Source: Candidatus Latescibacterota bacterium
GTDB lineage: Bacteria; Latescibacterota; UBA2968; GCA-2709665
DNA: 13,424 nucleotides
Direction of reading: 5' to 3'
NCBI GenBank assembly: GCA_030746455.1
Contig: JASLMQ010000884.1
Coordinates: 1-13,424 of the forward strand
A program made the position numbers and the translations under genes. Shown here one piece after another: positions 1 through 6,237 of this stretch; within the stretch, counting starts at the first letter, position 1; each line of letters begins with the position of its first letter. The notes beneath the pieces are model-generated. The model had not been told where the DNA came from, did no database searches, and saw only the letters and a list, made by a program, of their open reading frames with translations.

Positions 1-1
1 G

Positions 2-1000
2 GCTCCGGCCGTGGTCACGAGACTCGATACGGGCAAGCCCGGTCCAACACTGCAGTTCGACGGGCACCTCGATACGGTCCACCTTCCCTTCGTGGCGCCA
101 CGCGTCGAGGACGGTGTGCTCTACGGCTCGGGGACGTCAGACATGAAGGGAGGGATCGCCGCCTTTGTGGAAGCCCTGAGGGTGCTGCGAGACACGTCGG
201 TACTCCCCTGGGGCGCTGTTCTGGTTACGGCGCACGACCACCACGAGGGACCCTGGGGGGATCGGCGGCAGCTGAAGGCGCTGATCGACGGCGGCTACGT
301 GGGCGACGCGGTGCTGCTCCCGGAGTACCTGCCGGACTGCCTGGCCCTGGCGGGAAGAGGGATGGCGATATTCGAGATCGTGCTGAGCCGCGAAGGCGAA
401 CCAGTTCACGAAGTGAAACGGGACCCGGGATGCCCGGACGTGGTGGCTGCGGGGGCCGATCTGGTCTGTCGTCTGCGGGAGCTGGATCAAAGGCTGGAGG
501 AAGGGCCAGATCAGTACGCCGGAAGGGATTCGGTCTTCGTTGGGAAGGTCTCAGCGGGGGAGATCTACAACCAGTCGCCCCTCACCTGTCGAATCAACGG
601 CACGCGCCGCTGGGTGACCCCAGGGCAGGCGGCCGAGGTCGAGGAGGCATTCCGGTCCCTGGTCCGTGAGGTGGCCGAGGGCAACGGTGTATCGGAGTCG
701 GTCGAATACCGTATGCAGGGCGAGGCCATCCGGATCGGAGAGGACGATCCCATCGTTTCTGCGCTTCAGGCGGCGCACCGCGCGGTGACCGGTGAGACGC
801 TGCCCCTCGGCGGAAAGCCCTTTGTGGATGACGGGAACACCTTTGCTCCCCGCGCGGGCATTCCCGTTCTGACCCACGGGCCGGATGCCAAGGGGGCTCA
901 TACGACGAACGAACGGGTGCCGGTGTCCGAACTGGTGCGTGTCGCTCAGGTGTACGCGCTGACCGCCGTGGCCTATTGTGGAACGGGTGGCACGGTGTGA
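2..1000 (+). CDS. M20-family metallopeptidase/amidohydrolase, 5' end cut off
   Basis: Zinc-dependent hydrolase of the M20 (ArgE/DapE/CPG2-like) family, which removes acyl or amino-acid groups from N-acylated or peptide substrates. Seen: the metal-binding FDGHLDTV motif (His codon 65-67, Asp 71-73), the GSGTSDMKGG motif (bridging Asp codon 140-142), and a C-terminal GAHTTNERV motif that supplies the last His ligand. The reading frame is open to the left edge. In this family the GHLDTV motif normally lies some 60-80 residues in, so the true start is upstream and the GTG at 11 is probably not the start. Odd: the place of the usual catalytic/metal Glu-Glu pair reads HDHHEGPWGD (233-262), with a single Glu (245-247), so the active site may be non-standard. 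It ends one base before the convergent pyrE stop. Substrate is unknown; family sure, function not. Confidence 0.85.
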   Translation, partial: APAVVTRLDTGKPGPTLQFDGHLDTVHLPFVAPRVEDGVLYGSGTSDMKGGIAAFVEALRVLRDTSVLPWGAVLVTAHDHHEGPWGDRRQLKALIDGGYVGDAVLLPEYLPDCLALAGRGMAIFEIVLSREGEPVHEVKRDPGCPDVVAAGADLVCRLRELDQRLEEGPDQYAGRDSVFVGKVSAGEIYNQSPLTCRINGTRRWVTPGQAAEVEEAFRSLVREVAEGNGVSESVEYRMQGEAIRIGEDDPIVSALQAAHRAVTGETLPLGGKPFVDDGNTFAPRAGIPVLTHGPDAKGAHTTNERVPVSELVRVAQVYALTAVAYCGTGGTV

Positions 1001-1001
1001 G

Positions 1002-1676
1002 CTACTTTCCGATGCCATACTCGGCCAGGTAGTCCTCGATGGCCCTCTGGTCGGCCTCGGTGAGGGCGACTCGGCCATCGATCGTCCTCCCCGGGAGGTA
1101 CTCCAGAACGTCGAGGACGGTGACGATGGAGCGGACGGCAACGCCCGTAGAGGCCTCGACCTCAGCCACGGAATCGCCACCTTGCGCGTTCTGTTCCTTG
1201 CGATCCAGTGCGATTACGAGACCGCCGATCTGCGCCTGCGTGCCCTCCCGCAGCCGCTGAATGACATCCATCTTGGTCGCCCCGTCCGTGATCACATCGT
1301 CGACGAGGACGAGACAGTCTCCTTCGACGGGGGCCTTTCCCACCACCCATCCCCCCTCGCCGTGATCCTTCACTTCCTTCCGGTCGAAGCTGAATGCGGC
1401 GTCAACTTCGAAGTGCTGTCGGAGCGCGATCGCTGTGGCGACCGCAAGGGAAATGCCTTTGTACGCGGGCCCGAAGACGACGGTGGGGGATGCCTCCAGC
1501 TCACGCACCGCACAGGCGTAGTAGTATCCGAGGCGCTCGACGTCGGCTCCGCGGTAGAACTGACCCGCGTTGAAGAAGTAGGGAGAGAGCCTGCCGCTCT
1601 TGAGCTTGAACTCACCGAAGCGGAGCGCTCCCGTCCGGACGAGGAAGTCCAGAAACTCTTGCTGATAGCCCTCCAT
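1002..1676 (-). CDS. pyrE: Orotate phosphoribosyltransferase
   Basis: Joins orotate to PRPP to give orotidine 5'-monophosphate, the fifth step of de novo pyrimidine synthesis, in the cytoplasm. The 224-residue length is normal for the bacterial enzyme. Seen: the LKSGR segment (Lys26) followed by SPYFFNAG, the FGPAYKGISLA segment (68-78), the flexible catalytic loop FDRKEVKDHGEGG (97-109, with Lys100, Lys103 and His105), and the PRPP-binding loop VLVDDVITDGAT (123-134). ATG start with a GAGGAGGAG Shine-Dalgarno 5 bases upstream (complement of 1682-1690). Convergent with the M20 gene, with a 1-base gap and no room for a terminator between them. Transcribed divergently from the VanZ-like gene. 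It stands alone here; no other pyr gene is in the window. A housekeeping gene marking the edge of the accessory cluster. Confidence 0.97.
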   Translation of the reverse strand: MEGYQQEFLDFLVRTGALRFGEFKLKSGRLSPYFFNAGQFYRGADVERLGYYYACAVRELEASPTVVFGPAYKGISLAVATAIALRQHFEVDAAFSFDRKEVKDHGEGGWVVGKAPVEGDCLVLVDDVITDGATKMDVIQRLREGTQAQIGGLVIALDRKEQNAQGGDSVAEVEASTGVAVRSIVTVLDVLEYLPGRTIDGRVALTEADQRAIEDYLAEYGIGK

Positions 1677-1681
1677 ATCAT

Positions 1682-1690
1682 CTCCTCCTC
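1682..1690 (-). promoter_or_regulatory. Ribosome binding site of pyrE
   Basis: On the minus strand this reads GAGGAGGAG, 5 bases ahead of the ATG at 1676. It fixes the pyrE start. Confidence 0.8.
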
Positions 1691-1917
1691 ATTCCTGGTT
1701 GGGGACCATCCCCACAAAATTCCGAAGGAGTCAGACCGTCCCCCCCGGGCCCGTAGGTGTAGCTTGATTGTGCTTGACGGTGCGATAGGGATGGACGATC
1801 TTTCATGGGCCGGCGGCCTGGGGCCCGAGATCGGGGATGTTCTTCAGGGGATTTCGATTCCCGGTCCCAAGTCCCGGCCGTTTTCGTGTGAACCGAAGGC
1901 GAGACCTGGTCCAAGAT

Positions 1918-1927
1918 GGGGGGAGAG
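1918..1927 (+). promoter_or_regulatory. Ribosome binding site deciding the TTG start of the VanZ-like gene
   Basis: A purine run GGGGGGAGAG ends just before the TTG at 1929. The frame is open far upstream, so this site plus the start of recognisable VanZ-like sequence decides the gene start. No in-frame ATG lies nearby upstream. Confidence 0.5.
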
Positions 1928-1928
1928 A

Positions 1929-2366
1929 TTGTCACTGCGGCGCTGGCGTGTTGCCCTTCTGGTCTGGATGGGCGTCATCTTTCTGCTGTCGAGTAGTCTT
2001 CTGGCTCCGCACACGTCCGCGGAGGGTACCGAGGAGCTGTTCGGGAGCCTGAACTACGTGATGCGGAAGTGCGCCCACGTGGCCGAATACGCCGTGCTGG
2101 CCTATCTTTGGTTCCGATCGATCCGGCCACGTGCGGGTGGGATCCGGTCGCGGCTGGGGTGGAGCGTGCTGCTCTCGGTTCTCTACGCGGCCACAGACGA
2201 GCTGCACCAGGCCCTGATTCCCGAGCGCCTGGGAACCTGGTCAGACGTCGTGTTCGACACGGCCGGGGCCCTCGGGGGCGCGCTGGCGCTGTGGGCCGTC
2301 TGGCGGCGAGGTCGTCCTGAGTTCCGCGACCGGGTGTTGGGATCCCCGACGGAATCGGCCAGCTGA
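1929..2366 (+). CDS. VanZ-like family membrane protein
   Basis: Small integral membrane protein of the VanZ-like family; apart from a role in teicoplanin resistance for VanZ itself, members are mostly of unknown function. Seen: an N-terminal hydrophobic segment (about 8-25), the RKCAHVAEYAVLAYLWFR segment (46-63) typical of the family, a third hydrophobic helix ending in DELHQ (90-94) followed by PERLGTWSDVVFDTAGALGGAL, which is the family signature, and a fourth hydrophobic segment (about 106-124). About 145 residues, normal for the family. The TTG start is chosen because a G-rich Shine-Dalgarno precedes it and family similarity begins there. The same frame stays open back to 978, but that part is antisense to pyrE and looks like no protein. 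No link to the downstream cluster is evident. Confidence 0.82.
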   Translation: MSLRRWRVALLVWMGVIFLLSSSLLAPHTSAEGTEELFGSLNYVMRKCAHVAEYAVLAYLWFRSIRPRAGGIRSRLGWSVLLSVLYAATDELHQALIPERLGTWSDVVFDTAGALGGALALWAVWRRGRPEFRDRVLGSPTESAS

Positions 2367-2381
2367 TCGAAACCCAAAATA

Positions 2382-2415
2382 CCGGTTTGGCCATGTCATC
2401 ACAAGGCCAATCCGG
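2382..2415. promoter_or_regulatory. Imperfect 11-bp inverted repeat ahead of the glycan cluster (operator or hairpin)
   Basis: Left arm CCGGTTTGGCC (2382-2392) and right arm GGCCAATCCGG (2405-2415) are reverse complements at 10 of 11 positions, separated by 12 bases. It lies between the VanZ-like stop (2366) and the lyase start (2462). No T-run follows, so an intrinsic terminator of the usual kind is not supported. An operator for the downstream cluster, or an mRNA hairpin in its leader, fits the position. The left arm can also pair with AAACC at 2370-2374 (GGTTT, 2384-2388), giving a competing fold. Confidence 0.45.
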
Positions 2416-2461
2416 ACGGCGGCGGGGATCGGTGCCCGCTTGACGGACGAGGGAGGCAGAG

Positions 2462-4789
2462 ATGAAGTTCCTGACCGAGAGAGAAAGGGATCAGATGCTG
2501 TTTCCCCGTCCCGCGGACGGGGCCGTCGTGGACGCGTCGCCGCCGGGCCTGGCGTGGTTGCCCGCACAGGGCGCAGGCGGCTACAGGGTGGAGATCCGCG
2601 ATGCAGAGGGATCTCTGGTCTATCAGAAGGATCTGGGCACCGAGCCGGTTCACCTGCCGGACCGCGTCTTGGCTCCGGGGGAGTACCGATGGGACGTCGT
2701 GGCAAAGGACCAGTACCGACGGGACAAGGTGCGCCGCGGCGAGATGTCGTTCACGGTAGCAGAGGGGTCCCCGGAGCTTCCCTGGGTGGATCCGGAGGCC
2801 TTGCTGGCCCGGGTACCGGAGGGGCATCCCCGGTTGCTCTACCCCAGTCGCGACCTCGACGCCATCCGAAGTACACTGGAGACATCGCGGAGCCGTTCCT
2901 GGCAGGCCTGTCTCCGATCGGCCGATCGGGCGCTGGACATGCCGGCACCCGTGTATCCGACCTATCACGAGGCCGAGGATCCTAAGGTATGCCGGCTGGC
3001 CTACAAGGAGTATTTCGGCGATTTCAGGCGGTATATCAACAGCGCGCTGATGGACCTCTCGCTGGCATTCCTGATGACGGAAGAGGCCAAGTACGCCGAG
3101 GCGGCCAAGCGGATCCTGATGGAGGTCACGGGATGGCCGACGGACGATGACGACGTGACTTCGGTGAGCGCGAAGTGGGGGGATGAGCCTGGCCTCAGCT
3201 TCTCACGTTGCGCCCACCGGGCGTATGACTGGCTTTACGGTGCGCTGACCGACGACGAGCGCTCCCGGGTGCTCAGGATGTGCGAGGAGCGCGCGTGGCA
3301 GACCTATCGTCGGCTCGAACGCAGGGACTACCTCGCCTCGCCAGGCGAAAGCCACAATGGACGACTCATCGCCTACCTGTCGGAGATGGCCATCGTGATG
3401 GCCGGGGAGTCGGATGGGGCGAAGACGTGGCTGGACTACTCCCTGAAAGGGCTGACGACGTTCTATCCCCACTGGGGGGGCTACGAGGGTGGCTGGGCCG
3501 AGGGCGTGGGCTACGGTCTGGGCTACAACCAGGTCTACCTTCCGGCCTTCGAGGGCTTGCGGATCGCGTGTGACTTCGACCTGTGGCAGCGGCCCTTCTT
3601 CCGGAAGGTCCGGTACTTCTTCTTCTACTGCACGGCCCTACGGGGTGAAATCAAGCCGTTCGGCGATGGAGCCGAACGTGGAGGCGCGGGTCAGGGGGCA
3701 GGCGGAGGGTATGCGACCATCCTGGCCCATCACGCCCGCCTGTTCGACGACCCGTATGCCGGGTGGTGGGCCGACCAGGTGGAAGGGTGGAGCGGCGGTG
3801 GCGGTGAGCTGTCGCTCGTTTTCGAGGACGAGCTTCCCTCGAAGCCACCGACCGACATGCCCGGATCCCGGGCGTTCAGGGGGGTCGGATGGGCCGCGCT
3901 GCACGGGGATCTATCGCAGCCAGACACGGACACCTTCCTGCTCTTTAAGAGCAGTCCGTACGGAAGCGTATCTCACAGTCACGCGGACCAGAACGCTTTC
4001 GCGGTCATGAAGGGCGGAAAGGCGCTGGCGATTCCATCGGGGTACTACGGCCCGAGCTATGGACAGCCACACCACGCGGAGTGGACGCGGTCGACGAAGG
4101 CCAACAACTGCGTGCTGGTGAACGGCGAAGGACAGGTGATTCGCGAGGGAAAGGCCAGCGGCCAGATCACGGTGTTCGAGGAGCGCCCGAGAATCACTTA
4201 CGTGGTGGGCGATGCGGCGCCTGCATACATGGGGAAGCTGCCGCGGTTCGACCGGCACATCCTCTTTCTGCGGCCGGGGCTGTTTCTGATTCTCGACGAC
4301 CTGGAGGCCCCGGCACCCTCCCGCTTCCAGTGGATGCTCCACGCGTTCGAGGAGATGGAAATCGACGACAACCGGGTGGTGTCCAGACGCGACGGCGCTA
4401 TGCTCGACGTTCAGCTCTGGTCACCGGGGGGACTGGGCATGAGTCAGACGGACCAGTTCGACACACCGTTCAACCATGACATCCCGGAGCAGTTCCACAA
4501 GGATATGCCGAATCACTGGCATGTGACCGCGGAGACCCGGGAATCCTCTCAAGCGACCCGGATCGGGGCGATCATGGCCGTATCGGGGCCTGAGGATCCC
4601 CTGGAGCTATCGGTGTTGGATCACGAGGGCTGGTTCGGCGCGCGGGCGGAGGGGGCCTCGGGCACCGCCGAGGGATGGGTCCAGCTCGTGGCGGGAGCAC
4701 CAGGTCCGGAGGGTTACACCGACACGGTGCGCTCGGGAGAGGCGAAGATGTGCGGCAAGGGCGACGACGGAGAGGTCTTCGTGGCGTGA
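2462..4789 (+). CDS. Heparinase II/III-family polysaccharide lyase with DUF4962-like N-terminus
   Basis: Probable lyase that cleaves uronic-acid glycans by beta-elimination, leaving an unsaturated uronate. Seen: an N-terminal beta-sandwich-like segment of DUF4962 type (about 12-100; FPRPADGAVVDASPPGLAW, then PGEYRWDV), an alpha-rich toroid region (about 115-450) with SHNGRLIAYLSEMA (His298) and YEGGWAEGVGYG (341-352), and the C-terminal heparinase II/III-like sheet beginning near HSHADQNAF (505-513), followed by a segment resembling the family's conserved Trp-Thr-Asn-Asn stretch (WTRSTKANNCVLVNGEGQ). In heparinase II, His and Tyr residues in these regions form the active site; exact residue matching is inference. 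775 residues. GGGAGG precedes the ATG. No signal peptide is visible (MKFLTERERDQM), unusual for such a lyase. First gene of the cluster. Substrate could equally be alginate, chondroitin or an unknown glycan. Confidence 0.85.
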   Translation: MKFLTERERDQMLFPRPADGAVVDASPPGLAWLPAQGAGGYRVEIRDAEGSLVYQKDLGTEPVHLPDRVLAPGEYRWDVVAKDQYRRDKVRRGEMSFTVAEGSPELPWVDPEALLARVPEGHPRLLYPSRDLDAIRSTLETSRSRSWQACLRSADRALDMPAPVYPTYHEAEDPKVCRLAYKEYFGDFRRYINSALMDLSLAFLMTEEAKYAEAAKRILMEVTGWPTDDDDVTSVSAKWGDEPGLSFSRCAHRAYDWLYGALTDDERSRVLRMCEERAWQTYRRLERRDYLASPGESHNGRLIAYLSEMAIVMAGESDGAKTWLDYSLKGLTTFYPHWGGYEGGWAEGVGYGLGYNQVYLPAFEGLRIACDFDLWQRPFFRKVRYFFFYCTALRGEIKPFGDGAERGGAGQGAGGGYATILAHHARLFDDPYAGWWADQVEGWSGGGGELSLVFEDELPSKPPTDMPGSRAFRGVGWAALHGDLSQPDTDTFLLFKSSPYGSVSHSHADQNAFAVMKGGKALAIPSGYYGPSYGQPHHAEWTRSTKANNCVLVNGEGQVIREGKASGQITVFEERPRITYVVGDAAPAYMGKLPRFDRHILFLRPGLFLILDDLEAPAPSRFQWMLHAFEEMEIDDNRVVSRRDGAMLDVQLWSPGGLGMSQTDQFDTPFNHDIPEQFHKDMPNHWHVTAETRESSQATRIGAIMAVSGPEDPLELSVLDHEGWFGARAEGASGTAEGWVQLVAGAPGPEGYTDTVRSGEAKMCGKGDDGEVFVA

Positions 4790-4817
4790 AAGAGATGGTC
4801 CGGAAGACCCAGGGAAG

Positions 4818-4870
4818 TGCAAGATGCGCAATCCCCACTGCAAGATGAAGGCGAAACAGCGCAAAACGGG
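4818..4870 (+). repeat. Intergenic short repeats between lyase and sulfatase
   Basis: The 92-base gap holds a direct repeat TGCAAGATG at 4818-4826 and 4839-4847 (21-base period), followed by a GAAGGCGAAACAGCGCAAAA stretch ending in CGGG. That stretch resembles the sequence at 13142-13168. No gene or convincing promoter is seen. Confidence 0.4.
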
Positions 4871-4881
4871 AGCTGGAGGGA

Positions 4882-6213
4882 ATGCCTGAGTATCGCAACG
4901 TATTGCTGCTGATTGCAGATGACTGGAGTCCGATTGCGGGGTGTTACGGGAACGACGTGATCCAGATGCCGAATGTGGACGCCCTGGCAGCGAAGGGAAC
5001 GCGATTCGCCCACGCCTTCTGCACGACTCCCTCGTGCGCGGCGAGCCGTGCGTCTCTCCTCACGGGGAACTACAGTCACACCCACGGGCAGTATGGGCAC
5101 TCGCACTCCATCCACAATTTCCATACCCACCTGACGATGCCGTCCATCCCCAAGGTCCTCAACGCGTCCGGGTTCGCGACGGGTATCATCGGCAAGCTGC
5201 ACGTACAGCCGGAGTCGGTGTACCCCTGGACCCACGACATGCAGAAGGTACAGGGCGGGGTCCGCAACGTGCAGGCGATGGCGGAGCGCGCACGTGAGTT
5301 TCTCGGCGCGATCGGAGACCGTCCGTTCTATCTGCACATGGGATTCGGCGACCCGCACCGCGACTTCGGAAACAAGGGGACCTACCCCGGCGTTGAGGAG
5401 GTCAGGTACTCAGCCGACGAGGTGATCGTGCCGCCATTCCTGCCTGATCATCAGGCGGTTCGGCGAGAGCTGGCCGAGTACTACCAAGCCGTTTCCCGTC
5501 TGGACCAGGGATACGGGATGGCGGTGCGAGTGCTGGAGGAGGCCGGGCGTGCGGACGACACGTTGATCATCGTGATGAGTGACCACGGTATGCCGTTCCC
5601 GGGCGCAAAGGCATCTTCCTTCGAAGGGGGGCACCACTGTCCCCTGATCATCGTGCGCCCGGGGGAACAACGCGAGGTGGTGTGCGACGCCCTGGTGAAC
5701 TGGTGCAACATCATGCCCACCGTGCTGGAGTGGTGCGGTGTGGAATCCCCAGGTGATCTGCCCGAGCTTTCGATGATTCCGATCCTGGACGCGGCGCATC
5801 CCGAAGGCTGGGATGAGACCTTCTACTCCCACACCTTTCACGAGGTGACGAACTACTATCCCTATCGGGTGCTTCGGGGACGGCGGTACAAGTACGTCCG
5901 GAACCTGTATCCCGAGCTGACCACGCCGCTCCCAAGCGATCTTTTCGCTTCTCCGACGTGGCAGGCGGTAGTGGAGGAAGGGATCGAGATGCTCGGGCAA
6001 CGACCGAGGGACCGTTTTCTCCACCAGGATCCGGAGGCGCTGTTCGACCTGGAAACCGACCCCGCAGAGGCCGTGAACCGGATCGACGACCCTGAGCTGG
6101 CCAGCGTGGCCGAGGAGATGCGGAGCAAGGTGAAGTCGTTCCGGATGGATACGCGCGACCCGTGGGTGCTGTCATCGATACAGGGCGGGGAAGAGGGGCT
6201 CGAGGTACGGTAG
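4882..6213 (+). CDS. Sulfatase, N-sulfoglucosamine sulfohydrolase (SGSH)-like
   Basis: Type I sulfatase using a formylglycine made from Cys52 (CAASR, 52-56). It resembles human SGSH more than other sulfatases: YGHSHSIHNF matches SGSH YGLHQDVHHF; GIIGKLHVQPESVYPW (101-116) matches GIIGKKHVGPETVYPF; VIVPPFLPD, RLDQGYGM and SDHGMPFP (233-240) also have SGSH counterparts. Expected active-site residues are present: Asp13-Asp14, Cys52, Arg56, Lys105, His107, His159, Asp234. SGSH has Asn after this Asp and an Arg nearby; here they are His235 and probably Lys243. Predicted role: removing N-sulfate from glucosamine in heparan/heparin fragments. 443 residues against about 500 in human SGSH. No signal peptide is seen (MPEYRNVLLLIADD). 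It follows the lyase by 92 bases and precedes the acylase by 24. Exact specificity is inference; the sulfatase family is certain. Confidence 0.88.
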   Translation: MPEYRNVLLLIADDWSPIAGCYGNDVIQMPNVDALAAKGTRFAHAFCTTPSCAASRASLLTGNYSHTHGQYGHSHSIHNFHTHLTMPSIPKVLNASGFATGIIGKLHVQPESVYPWTHDMQKVQGGVRNVQAMAERAREFLGAIGDRPFYLHMGFGDPHRDFGNKGTYPGVEEVRYSADEVIVPPFLPDHQAVRRELAEYYQAVSRLDQGYGMAVRVLEEAGRADDTLIIVMSDHGMPFPGAKASSFEGGHHCPLIIVRPGEQREVVCDALVNWCNIMPTVLEWCGVESPGDLPELSMIPILDAAHPEGWDETFYSHTFHEVTNYYPYRVLRGRRYKYVRNLYPELTTPLPSDLFASPTWQAVVEEGIEMLGQRPRDRFLHQDPEALFDLETDPAEAVNRIDDPELASVAEEMRSKVKSFRMDTRDPWVLSSIQGGEEGLEVR

Positions 6214-6223
6214 TTGACGCCAT

Positions 6224-6229
6224 AGGAGG
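6224..6229 (+). promoter_or_regulatory. Ribosome binding site deciding the TTG start of the acylase
   Basis: A perfect AGGAGG lies 8 bases before the TTG at 6238 and 20 bases before the next in-frame ATG at 6250. Spacing favours the TTG; either choice keeps the helix-turn-helix in the protein. Confidence 0.7.
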
Positions 6230-6237
6230 GAGCAGGT

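Noticed and set aside
1677..1928. Promoters in the divergent pyrE/VanZ-like gap
   Set aside because: TTGATT and TTGACG at 1764 and 1774 on the plus strand lack -10 partners at proper spacing, and no clear pair was seen on the minus strand for pyrE.
2382..2415. Intrinsic terminator for the VanZ-like gene
   Set aside because: The hairpin is strong, but it is followed by a GC-rich stretch with no T-run, so it is listed as an inverted repeat instead.
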